This document shows, piece after piece, positions 10,011 to 20,852 of a stretch of 64,000 nucleotides of DNA. A model generated the notes under the pieces. It searched no databases. It was not told the DNA's origin and was given only the letters and a program-made list of their open reading frames with translations. Origin of the DNA: Diphasiastrum complanatum (Eukaryota; Streptophyta; Lycopodiopsida; Lycopodiales; Lycopodiaceae); assembly GCA_029204225.1 (NCBI GenBank), contig CM055100.1, forward strand, positions 31,202,149 through 31,266,148. The letters run 5' to 3'. Position 1 is the stretch's first letter. Each line of letters starts with the position of its first letter. Position numbers and translations under genes: made by a program.

Positions 10011-11150
10011 ATGGCACATTCACCTACCCCGAGTGAAACTATTCAAAAAAACTTATCCGATCAGTTTCGGCGCATGGATGAAACCCTTTCTGACCTCGTT
10101 CTTCGCTTCGATACAGTTATGACCGACTTTCCTACTATGCAGTCACATATTGATTCTTTACAGCCTCATGGTCCTGGACAAGCTCCTGTCTTTCCTTCAT
10201 TTGGGACTCCCCCTCCATTTGGATTTCCATCTTCTTCTGCTAGTCAGCCTGGTGGTGGACCGTTCATTCCACCTAACCCACCTCCTAGTTTCTTTCCACG
10301 TCCCCCAGTTCCTGAGCCACACTTTGCTTGAGACTTTCGTGGTAGGGTACAACTTGCTACCTATTCCGGTTCCTCTGACATGAACTTATTAGAGAATTGG
10401 TTTGCTAAGCTTGACACACATTTTCATATCTACCCTAAAACTGATCCTCAAAAGATCCAGTTGGCTGCTTAACACTTAGATGGACGCGCCGCCACGTGGT
10501 GGCAAGTTTATCGAGCTGATCCTAATCGGGAAGGGCTCCATATATGGCATACCTTTCGCCGTGACCTCCGTCATGCTATAATTAATCCTTAGTGGCTCGA
10601 CCGCCAACGTGATACATTCCGTAGTCTCACTCAGACCAGTGACCTTGCTTTTTATACAGATCAGTTTATGGAGCTTTCTTATCTTTTCACAGATCTACCG
10701 TCCACTAAGCTTATTTCTCGTTACATTGATGGGCTTCGTGGTGCCTTACATTACGATGTTTCTTCCTTCCGTCCTCCCACACTTGTTGAGGCGATGTCTC
10801 TTGCCAGTACTTTACAGCACAAGTACTCTGACACCCTTCCTTCTCGCTTCTCCCTACCCCGTCCTTCTGCTTCATCTTTTCCCGCTATGTCCACTCCTAC
10901 ACCTGCCCCTTCAGTTCCAGCTCCTTGCATTGTCCCTTCGTCTTCTCGTCCTCCGACCCCTCGACCTGCTTTTGTCCGACATTACACGTCTGCAGAGTTC
11001 GCCAACCTTCAGGATCCTATATCACACAGTTTGAGCGAGTTGCCTGATTTACTTGAGATAGTTATTGATCTACCTGAGCTCGTCATTGTATCCCATAGTG
11101 AGTCAGAGTCACATCAGTTTATGCGTAGCCTGCCAAAGGCTCAGGATGCA
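10011..11150 (+). pseudogene. Ty3/gypsy Gag
   Basis: Starts at ATG 10011 (MAHSPTPSETIQ) with a short coiled-coil-like N-terminus and a Pro-rich linker (10180-10330). After a stop at 10329 the retrotransposon Gag core follows: NLLENWFAKLDTHFHIYP, then LDGRAATWWQVYRAD, then TFRRDLRHAI, then a long frame from 10668 with ELSYLFTDLPSTKLISRYIDGL and LRGALHYDV. The W-x-A-F...A-x-x-WW...F pattern matches the retrotrans_gag family. Stops at 10329, 10470 and 10590 disable it. No zinc knuckle or protease follows before the insert ends. Confidence 0.75.
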
Positions 11151-11349
11151 GCTCTTCTTTCCATTCAGAGTAATCAGTTGCTGCTTCACTTTCACCATCC
11201 GTGGGTCCTCTTCCTCAGGTTGATGCTGCTCTGGATTTACAGGTTGTTGTTGTGTGCCTTGTGCCTATATGCCTTGATTCACAAATATTGTATGCAGTGG
11301 TCATTCCTGGTTTCATTGATATTCAGGCCGTATACCAAAGTTATGGTTT

Positions 11350-11868
11350 TCAACACATCGAGAACTTTTATGCAACGCCAGGAACTCATCTTTGATAGGC
11401 AACCCCTGGAGGTTGTATCTTCGTATACTTACCTTGGTGTGCTTTTTACACGCCCTATTTTCGGCAGCTTCTGCCAGACTTGGGAAGGGTCACGCCTCCC
11501 TTGTCCAGTTAGAGTGTTTTTGTTCCAAGTGATTTATTCGGGATGCCCCGAGTAAATGTCAGCTTTTTAATACCCTCGTTACCACCCCCCCACAGCCCTA
11601 TATGTAGCAGAGGTATGGTGTACGGGTCTTACATCATTTGATTGGGCCAGTATTTCACGACTGCAGATTCTCATGCTATCTCGGACGATACAGGCTAAGC
11701 CGTCTGTCCCACATCAGATTATCCTGACAGAGTTTGTGGTTCCACCCATACAAGTAGCCGCCATCTTCCAGCTTATCCTATATATACAGCGTATCATGAT
11801 GCTACCCACAAATGAGCAGAGATAAATACAGATGGCACTTGCCTCGTCACGACACCTTTATGACCAAG
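11350..11868 (+). pseudogene. LINE-B, right half (post-RT region)
   Basis: Coding resumes as FNTSRTFMQRQELIFDRQPL and EVVSSYTYLGVLFTRP, directly continuing the KTKVMV at 8691. It proceeds with stops and frameshifts through YVAEVWCTGL, ISRLQILMLSRTI and PHQIILTEFVVPP. It ends at about 11868, where a second, different copy of the same region (LINE-C) begins at the equivalent codon. Confidence 0.8.
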
Positions 11869-13392
11869 GATGATTTTCAACACCAATCGACGGAGCCTTC
11901 ACAATTATCAATTCTTCTATGACGGCCAGGCAGTTGACATTGTTACCTCTTATACTTACTTGGGAGTCCTATTTACTGCACCCCTTCTTGGTTTCCACCA
12001 GGCTGCATTTGTGCACATTTCCTCGGGTCTTTCAGCATTGGTCCAGTTCGAGCGTGGTTGTACAGTGAATCATATTTTTGATCCCGCTACTAGATGCCAA
12101 TTGTTTCACATACGAGTGGTTCCAGCAATGATATATGCCTCCGAGATCCGGTTGCCAAGACTTTCTCTCCGTGACTGGGCAAGCATTTCCCGCATTCAGG
12201 CCACTATGTTGGGTCGTATGATACGTGCCAAGACTACCACCCCTCATGATATCCTATGTGTTGAGTTTGCTACTCCTCCGATCATCCTTGAGGGCGTTTT
12301 CCACCTTATTCTTTTTCTTCAGCGGATTCAGAAGATTCGTGCATCTCATCCGGATAGATACATAGTTGTTGTGGTTACTTCTTCACGTGTCCTAGCTAAT
12401 TCCCATGCCAAGCTCTCCTGGTACCAGCAGGCGTCTGATCTCGTACGACATCTGGGCATCTCTATCATGGATCTTCCTCGTGGTACGCATTCATATATCC
12501 GAGGCTATTTATTCCATCAATATATATAGCAGACTTGGAGCTCCCTCCCACCTTCCTGCACTTGGCTGGAGCTATTACCAGACACACTTCCTCTCTCTGG
12601 ATCCTTCTGGTTTGCCATTGTTGCCGCTCTATCTATCACAGCTCCTATCACACGGCCTGCGCTATCGTCTTCGACAGTTGCGCATTTCCTCTCATTAGCT
12701 TGCTATTGAGGCCGGTCGTGTATGGGATATTCCACGGGAGCGTCGGCTATGCCGCTTGTGCTCGTTGCAGGAGGTGGAAGATGAAGCCCATTTCCTCCTC
12801 AGATGTTCGTTGTATTATGAAATACAGGGGAGGTATTATTGTCCCTTTTGTGATGGCTCGCATGCACTTCACAATTTTGTCTCCTATCCTGATGCTCTTT
12901 GCTTGGAATTTCTTGTGTGAGATGCTTACTCCGTCAATCTCATCTGCCTGTACCGGATCACCTGGGGTTAGACTCCCAACAGCTACTTCTTACTGGTGTC
13001 TTTCATACTCGAGCATATGCTGATGACTCCGACGATGAGATTCCTATCCCTGTGCCACCGCGGAAAAAGCCCAGATGTAGTCGCCACTTTCCTCCATCAA
13101 GGCCCACTGTACACTCCATTCAGCGGGATACTTCACACTTACTTTCGCTGATACGTACATATTCTCCACCTGGCCTGGGTTGTGGGCATTGGTACTTTTT
13201 ATGTAGTTCTTCTGTTATACCTGGCCAGGGTTGTGGGCTTATTTCACTTTTGCTTTTTTCTGCTTTCATTTGTAGCTAGTTTATGGCATTTTACGACCAT
13301 GTCCTCCTATGGATGATGCTCCCGCTGTTGCTTGTCCATATTTTCTTTTTGGTCTTATGCACCCACGAGTGCCCAAAAGACATTAATAAAGC
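11869..13392 (+). pseudogene. LINE-C, post-RT region, zinc knuckle and 3' end
   Basis: The open frame 11870-12529 (219 codons) starts MIFNTNRRSLHNYQFF and includes VDIVTSYTYLGVLF, MIYASEIRLPRLSLRDWASI and a long helical tail. A further frame to about 12900 carries RRLCRLCSLQEVEDEAHF and RCSLYYEIQGRYYC, a C-X2-C-X9-H-X4-C knuckle like LINE-A. The 3' end (13340-13392) has a stem-loop (TTTTGG...CCAAAA enclosing GCAC...GTGC) and then AAAAGACATTAATAAAG, identical to the LINE-A terminus although the hairpin sequence differs. No RT domain is attached, so it is 5' truncated or recombined. Confidence 0.75.
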
Positions 13393-13398
13393 TTTCTT

Positions 13399-13457
<59 letters not shown>

Positions 13458-13458
13458 T
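13393..13458. repeat. (TC)n(AC)n compound microsatellite
   Basis: About 22 TC units pass directly into about 10 AC units. It is attached to the LINE-C 3' terminus. Confidence 0.95.
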
Positions 13459-13459
13459 T

Positions 13460-14746
13460 TCCTGACACTAGCTTGCAATTGAGACCGAACAATACTAGGA
13501 GGTTTAGCAAGATGACTGTCTACATTTTTGTCACAAAACTGATTGAAAAGGATTAACAGTTCCCTATAGGAAAATTTGTCCTGAATATCCAAAATCAATC
13601 GAAACCGATCCATAGTTGCGGCAACTGGGTAGGAAGTACCAGGATTTGGATTAAACTACATAAAATTGAGAGGGTTTCAATCATTTTATGACAGTAGCAG
13701 CTTGGCTTTCCAAGTTCTAGAAGCTTAGAATTTCTACTTGGCTAGTTTTTAGTTAGAAGGTAATGTTATCCCAAGAAAGTTTTTTATAAAGTGGAGGCTA
13801 TGGATGACATGCTGAAAGCTTTAATGGAGGAACTAGCTGCTAATAAAGTTTGGCAATCACAAGCTCATAAGTTAAAATTGTTGAGTGTCGAGCCGTCTCC
13901 AACAGGTAAGGAGTAAGGTTCAACCTAGTACTTCATGAGTGAGATAATGAAGTTATGAAAACACTTATTCGTATGCATGGTGTCGACCATAGTTCAGTAG
14001 ATGAAATCTTCAATTTCAGATAGTCATTTAGCAATACTCTTTATATTTTACTAGAAAAAAAGGCAAGTATTCTAGAAGAGAATGAATGTCTTATTTTGCT
14101 GTCAAGAGTTATAAATGACACATTGAAAACTAGATTCCATCATATCTAAATGGTTCCAAAGGCACATACCACAAAACCAATGAGAACAATTAGCTTGGCA
14201 AGGTAATTTGAAAGTGTCATGGCACACCGAACAACTATCATCTTTAGAAGGTGCATTCATTTCGATCAAAGCAACCTCTGCACGAACTGAAATAACTGAA
14301 GCGGATGTCTTCTTGAATGACTATGTTGATACCAATTAATCCAAAGTCCTTGCAACCACCTTTTCAATATGCATATCCCCTTCTCTAAAACATCCAACGC
14401 ATAGCTGCACAACTTTAATAAATTTATATTCACCATCACAACTGCACCAACTTACACAATCTCTCAAAAAGATCAACTACATTAAAATGGCCATACCCAA
14501 ATCACAATAATGAGATTATCACAACACATGCACAATATAAGTAATCTATTTGAAGAAAAAAAACCAAAAATAATTCACCCAATGAAGCTCGAGGATATGA
14601 AAACCACTGGTGTGCATTTGCACAGATTGACTTGTCTGCAACTACCCAGAAAAAGTTCCAAACTTGATGAACCGGTATAATAGACTTTTCAATCTGAGAT
14701 GCTTATATAAGACATCATGTCTAAGAAGCTTTACACTAATAAATGA
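13460..14746. other. No gene recognised
   Basis: AT-rich, no frame above 60 codons worth reporting. The 3' end (14700-14746) has AGACATCATGTCT, a 6-bp hairpin, then CTAATAAATGATTTCT before a (CT)n. That layout resembles the LINE 3' ends but is too diverged to assign. Confidence 0.4.
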
Positions 14747-14748
14747 TT

Positions 14749-14815
<67 letters not shown>
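14747..14815. repeat. (CT)n microsatellite
   Basis: About 33 CT units with one TTT interruption near 14765. Confidence 0.95.
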
Positions 14816-14817
<2 letters not shown>

Positions 14818-15110
14818 GGGTGCTTGAGGTAGGAAGCCACGGGAGCGGGAGCTTAAGAGGGAGGGCCTTTTGAGTTTTCCATGTGTTGACATTCGGAAGG
14901 TTAGGGTCAAGTGGGTGCTTGAAGTAGGAGGACTTGGGAGCTTAAGAGGGAGAACACCTTTGCTACTATGCAACTATGGCTAGGAGACTTTGCAACAGCG
15001 CTCTTTAGTGTTTATGTTAGGAACATGCTATGTACTATCTAAAGCGATCAATAAAGTGGGTATTTGGTGGCTACTTTGGTGTCTTTAGGTAGCTTTGTCA
15101 AATTTGGTAC
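14816..15110 (+). repeat. LTR-like repeat, copy 1
   Basis: Contains GTGGGTGCTTGAGGTAGGA and again GTGGGTGCTTGAAGTAGGA about 95 bp apart, then a 130-bp stretch (14957-15088) that recurs at 16890-17026 with about 90% identity by eye. It is followed at 15107 by TGGTACTAGAGC, a two-base variant of the tRNA-Met primer binding site. This suggests the end of a 5' LTR. Confidence 0.5.
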
Positions 15111-16116
15111 TAGAGCAGTTGCTTTCTAGAGTTGTGGGCTTTGGCATCATTTACATCTTCAGTTAGGGTTTGCTAGAACCTTGGAGAGCTAGTGCCCTAA
15201 TGTAGGTGATTTGGTTGGAGCCCATAAAATTGCATGGATTATTGGTCTGTTGACAACCTCTGAGCATTTTCTACTACTTTGTTTGCACATTCTCTTTGCT
15301 TTCTAAAAATCCAATCTACATAGGATTTGTGAAATTGTCTGTAACTTCTCCAATACTCAGTACTTTTCAAATTTGTTAGTTGCAATAGGCTTTTAGTGGT
15401 AGGTCACTAGTAGGGTAGGGCTTTTTGCCTTTCAATGGAGCACTAAAAGTGATTCCATTCTCACTTTCCAAATGGGATAGTTAGTGGATGTGAGTCTCTC
15501 ACTAGCTTCTAGCAAAAATCAACCCATGGATGTCATAATGAATGATATTGCACTTGAAATTCACAAAGATTTCACTCAATGGAATGATCTAAGGTAGACT
15601 TCTAGCACTCTAGATGCTTCTAGTCTCAACCCAATCCAACTAGCACAAAGCTTGGTTGATGGTACAATGAGACTTCTACCAATTTCTAGCGAATCACTAT
15701 CTTGATCTTTGATTTATGGCAATTAACTCCCTAGAACTTTTCACTCCCTATCAAGATCTGATGAATGAATTTTTTGGGCCCAATCTGAGCTTCAAAACAT
15801 TCACTACAATGAATCATTACAAGATCTAATCATTGATTTGGAAACTATGAAGCTAGATCTAAACAATGCACCAAAAAATGAAAAATGAATGTGTGTGTGA
15901 AATTTGTAGAAATTCAAAGTTAGGCTCTTCTCAAACAGGTCCAATACAGACTCACACATGTGAACAGTACACCTGCAGCCAAAAACTCAATTTGATCCAA
16001 AAAATTTGATGCTACCACTCACTTCTAGCTCGTCCTCACAAGATTAGATCAAACACTCAAAAACTTGCTAATTGGGGTGTGTTCATTGGTCATTATCATA
16101 GCCTCTTGTAATTGGC
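15111..16116. other. Retroelement interior, no readable ORF
   Basis: Lies between a plus-strand primer-site-like sequence (15107) and a minus-strand primer binding site (16117-16128). Frames are short on both strands. Probably degraded leader sequence of two elements facing each other. Confidence 0.35.
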
Positions 16117-16128
16117 TCTGATACCATG
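16117..16128 (-). promoter_or_regulatory. Primer binding site (minus), initiator tRNA-Met
   Basis: The reverse complement reads TGGTATCAGAGC. An LTR of a minus-strand copia-like element should extend rightwards from 16129; its far border is not resolved. Confidence 0.75.
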
Positions 16129-16800
16129 TTGAAATCTGAAAATTTTGGACCTTAATTGGATCTACAATTGATCCACAAGAGGTGTTGGATGCCAATTAGA
16201 TTGATTAATCACAATTCTAATGACTAGATCTAGATCTAGATCAAATATTGCATCTAATTAGCAAGAACAACTTGATTAATGATCAATATGACTCAAGAGC
16301 GGCCTCCCACGTGTGAAATATTGTCAGTGTACGAACAGTGAGTAGAGATTATAGTACATTACTCATTGATAGCATTCAATGCAAGAAATCACAACACAAA
16401 TCGTAATAAAACAAGGATATGCCTCAAAATCAAGATCTCTCATCAAATCTCATATTCACAATGATGACTTGAGGAGGGAAAGAATGTCAAGTAATTATAT
16501 TGATGCCTCAGTGTGAACGCATTGGAACTTGTAAATTGTAAATGTAAATATTTCAATGGCTCACACCAACCTATGGTGTTTTGTAAGAAAATGTAAATAG
16601 CAAGTTTTAGTGAACTAATTGTCCTGCTTGTATTTGGTATGGGGTATTGGATCTTAATCTAGAGGTTGCTGGAATGACCTCCTAAAAAGTAGGAGAGTTG
16701 ACCAATCAATGATACGCTTGGTCCAGTGATATGAGTGCACACATGTCGGTCTGCCTACTTGCTTGCCTAGTACTAACCAAGTGGCGAGTGTGGATACGCA

Positions 16801-17030
16801 TGGGGTTTCCATATGTCGACGTTAGAAGGGGTCAAGGTCAAGTGGGTGCTTCAGGTAGGATGGTGAGGGAGGACCTCTTGAGTTTGTATCATCTTTGCTA
16901 CTATGCAGCTATGGCCAAGAGAAGACTTTGCAGCAGTGCTCTTTAGTGTTTATGTTAGGAATATGCTATGTACTATCTAAAGAGATCAATAAAGTGGATA
17001 TTTGGTGGCTACTTTGGTGTCTTTAGGGTT
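16801..17030 (+). repeat. LTR-like repeat, copy 2
   Basis: Direct repeat of 14877-15090, including GTCAAGTGGGTGCTT and the 130-bp block ending GGTGTCTTTAGG. With copy 1 it could frame a roughly 2 kb element or be an independent solo LTR; no primer site follows this copy. Confidence 0.55.
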
Positions 17031-19970
17031 TTCTTGGCTTCGCTTTATGAGAGGAGGTAACCAATTGATCGCACAACTAATGCCAAGACCATGTATGATA
17101 AATAGCCATGGGTACCTACTGCTATCAATTATGTGTCAAGAAGTTTGTATTGGTCGATAATTGTTACCAAGTATAGATCCCAACCACGATGAATTTTTTG
17201 AGTTTACCTAAGTTCTATTTCCGTTAGTACCTAAGTTCACTTAACTCTAGTAATTAGAGAAAAATGATGTCCCTTGAGCTATTTGATGTCGGGATTCCAG
17301 TGCAACTATTACACTCGAATTCTAAACACTATAGAGAACTTTATGACAAAAAATTCAAATTGTCACACAATGGAGGTGCTGAAAAATTGCAACCAAAAGT
17401 AAATCAATTGTTGCTAATATCCAACCTCCACATGCCCTAGAAAGTGCTCAAATACCATGTTATGAACTCAATCACAAATTTGGCATCACATAAGAACAAT
17501 ACAACATAGAAGGGTAGCAAATGGCATCCTCCAACTAAGAATACTAGTGGAACAACACATATAGTCAATAGTTGATCCTCTTCAATAGGCTTGTTCTCTC
17601 ATAGTGAAGCAGCAGCAGCATAGTGGTACTCTTACATTCCTGGTCTAGTTGGTCCATTAGGATAGCTTGGCATGTGATGAATGACTAATGGTGCTAGCTT
17701 GTTCATTGGGTTGGCATAAATCTTCCATTTCTATGTGGCAACCAATTCACATAAATTCTTCCATTTCTATACGTGGTGACCAGTTCTTAAAACAAAAATA
17801 TCGACAGTCTTTTCATTGGCATGTGGTACCAGAGTGCTTATGGCAAGCAAAGTGTCGTTATTGATATTTGGCAACACCATAAAGTCCCCATTTGTGAAGC
17901 ATCAGTTTTATAGTGTGGCTTCAAAAGTGTAGGCAACTTCTACAGGACCATGAGGAGCTGACTATTCTTCTTCAGTGACTTGATGTGCAGTATCTCTAAC
18001 TATATAGAATAATTCTCTCGTGGCCTTCTTGAAACTCAAGTCTCATACTTATGCCTTTATTTGGCACTTTTGGTCCATACGACTGGTGTGGTATGTACTT
18101 GTGTGTAGTAGCTTACTTAACAAATCCAATGTCTAGGATGGTCCTCAAGGTGCTTTCCTTTAGCGACAAAGGTCATGTCACCATTGAGTAGCTATTCTTT
18201 GTCATGGTTTTGAATTCAGCTTAGATACTTTGTGGCAGCTACACACTTAGCATAAGCAACTTTGTGATCAATGTTATGAAATTGACATTTTGTGGCAGCA
18301 TCTTGGGCATATGCAATTTTTGCAGTTTTGTAGTTTGCGGGATTTGCAGTATTCAGATTTTATCACCCACAGATACTCGTTTCAACCATTACGATCAGTT
18401 ATATGCCCATATCTAGAGCTTTTAAGTAGGAAAAAATATAGACACTCTTACAATCGTGGGCCTTCCCGATTACTTAAGTACCAAGCTCTAAATCTAAATA
18501 AGCCTGGGGAAGCATAGCGTGGTATGGCAGCTTCTTGGAGGGTTCAACTGGGTCCTTCAAACCAACATAAATAGAGCAGTTTCTATTAACAAAATAGCTT
18601 TTAATGTTGATTACTCTTGAATTCTTTGTAGGAGACTCATTGCTCTTCCTTGTAGGGTTGTCATTGGCTATGTTTTATGTTCTTTCAATACTTCTTAGTT
18701 GGAGAATGCTGTTAGTTTCGTCTTCCATGGTCTATTGTTCGCATCTGAAGCTATATTTGTGATTTGTGTTCATAACTAGTCAAAGCTCATATTGCAAAAT
18801 GTTGAGCTTATTGTTTCACAAGAGAAGATGGGTCGTGGCCTTTTAGATGTGCCACACATTGAAGTCAAGAGTGGGAACCTCCAAGAACACAACATATGGG
18901 AACACAACGACAAGAATGCGAAATATGCACTTCCGAACACTAAGGCTGAACTCCTGGACTTTCATTTCACATATAGCGATTGTTTGCATCACTTGTAAAT
19001 ATGATCGTTTCTACGTTTGAAAAAAATGTAACACATTCTGTCCACAGAAAACAAAATTAATAAGTGCATAATTGTTTCCATGCTTTAATTAGCAAAAATG
19101 TAAAAAAGATGCGGTCGTATATCATTTGAGTTATCCTCAGTTTTGTCCCGATATTGTGGTTTTAAAACTCGACATATATGAATTTCAAGCTATTTATGTG
19201 TATGTGTAAGTTTTTTTCTATAATACAGCATTCCCAATCCCCATTACCTGGTCAATATAACAAGAGGAAGTAATAATTCAAAACCCTCATTCTCTTATGA
19301 AAGCTCTTTAAAAGTCAACCAAAAAAGATGCATGTTCTTCAATAGGCTTTTCCAAACTCATTGATGGAAAGAAACAGTGCCTTGAAGCAATCAGTTAACC
19401 ACATTAGAAAGTTCAGCAGTCAAGGTGGTTTTTGAAATACTTGGTTAAAGTTGGTTTTGTGGGTTTATCCGCCACAGCAAATTTTTACACATCAACTCTT
19501 AATCACAGCTAAATTTCTAATAAACAGGGATAGTAATGAGAAACTCATTACCGTGGAAATAACTGTCTCTTCTCACCGAATGCCACTGAATTTATCTATT
19601 TTACTATTATCTCAATCAGACCAACTCGATTCAACAAAGACTAGTGCACCGTTCACGTCTTTAAAGAGTCTCTTTGTAGAGTAGGAATGGTTTCAGCCAA
19701 AAACCCAGCTGGGATAATTCTATGAGACAATTAGCAGGCCCCTCTTATTAACGGCCTTGCTAGACTCCCTTGCAATAAGCTCCACAAAAGAAATTACTAG
19801 CCTGTTCTATTTTACATACCAGAAAAGAGTGGATTAAGTCTGATAAGAGATATATTAAAATTCAGCATTCAATAGTCACGCAGAGCATTGTCGGATAGAA
19901 AATGCGCACCTGCAGAAAATCAACAGCGGCCTATAGGCGGAATCTGCCACATGTTTTGTTAGAGGGAGCT
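17031..19970. other. No gene recognised
   Basis: AT-rich sequence without recognised domains. Frames at 18290-18517, 18792-18998 and 19451-19684 are short and show no motif. 18792-18998 is Lys/Asn/His-rich and could be an exon, but no splice context supports it. Confidence 0.4.
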
Positions 19971-19979
19971 TTGTAATCC

Positions 19980-20225
19980 ATGGCAGGGAGCTCCCACGCG
20001 CTTACAATCCAAATTCATCAAGCATCCAAGCTGACACAAAGACAGCCCTTTTCGTTCACGTATCTTAACTGTGCTACAATTGCTCAAACTCTGCCATATT
20101 TGCACATCCGAAGGATACCAAGATCGCAACACTGTTTTATTTATAGAGAGAAATTACGTGCAGCTACGTACCGCAGAGCACTTGGCATGAAAAGATTTGC
20201 AGCAGCAGCAAGCAGATTCGGATAA
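19980..20225 (+). CDS. Candidate small ORF with transit-peptide-like N-terminus
   Basis: An 81-codon frame opening MAGSSHALTIQIHQASK. The first 50 residues are rich in Ser, Thr, Gln and Arg/Lys, with almost no acidic residues, which is the composition of organelle transit peptides. The local base composition is less AT-rich than the surroundings. It could be a first exon (GT at 20153, 20165 or 20169) or chance. No homology recognised. Confidence 0.2.
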   Translation: MAGSSHALTIQIHQASKLTQRQPFSFTYLNCATIAQTLPYLHIRRIPRSQHCFIYREKLRAATYRRALGMKRFAAAASRFG

Positions 20226-20369
20226 TTCAAAGGCATTAGTAAGCAAGCTTGCTTTTTCCCTAAGATTCTGAATGGAGATTAAAGCAAGCTGGAAAAGAAA
20301 ACCAGAGCACAAATCATTCCCACCTTTGTAAAAGCAAAGGTAACACTCAGGTGAATCCAGGTATAAACA

Positions 20370-20398
20370 TATATGTATATATATATATATATATATAG
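20370..20398. repeat. (TA)n microsatellite
   Basis: ATATATGTATATATATATAT-type run of about 28 bp. Confidence 0.9.
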
Positions 20399-20750
20399 TA
20401 TGCTTGAGCACAAATCTAAACAAAACAAAGGTGTGAGATGCTTTTGTAATGAAACCCAAAAAAGACCCTTTTTCATACATAATTAAGCAACTAGTGGTTG
20501 TTATATACAACATGTTGTCTATATACAACGTGAAATGCCATTTACGAAGCCAAACTCCTTAGATGTCACTACATTGGTCGGGATTCCAACATGCACTTTT
20601 TTTTTGGCAGTTAACTACTCTGCCCATAGAAGAATATCCCTGCTTTATGATGGGAAAACCCATGATCAAACAAGAAGATTAAAGTATTTAAAATAATACC
20701 GTAGAACGGCAAAAATGAATTAAACTAACCAATAGCTAAGTAAAACTTAG

Positions 20751-20852
20751 AATAGTAAGCTAATTACTTAAAACCAACTGCCCGATGTAAATCAGTAACT
20801 AAATAGTAAGCTAATTACTCAAAACCAACTGCCTGATGTAAATCACTAACTA
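20751..20852. repeat. Two 51-bp tandem units
   Basis: AATAGTAAGCTAATTACT followed by AAAACCAACTGCC and GATGTAAATCA is repeated once with period 51 bp. On the minus strand this is the end of the coding sequence and 3' flank of the non-LTR fragment below, so the final codons and stop are duplicated. Confidence 0.85.

Larger units (their letters stand above)
8692..11333 (+). mobile_element. One-LTR gypsy fragment inserted in LINE-B with 16-bp flanking duplication
   Basis: The 16-mer ACCAAAGTTATGGTTT occurs at 8676-8691 and again at 11334-11349. Removing one copy plus the insert restores LINE-B reading frame across the site. The insert holds a 5' LTR-like sequence, primer binding site, leader and gag, but no second LTR, no protease-polymerase and no 3' tail. 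Confidence 0.75.

Noticed and set aside
11201-11395. 64-codon frame crossing the right edge of the gypsy insert
   Set aside because: It spans two unrelated sequences in a frame that is not the LINE frame.
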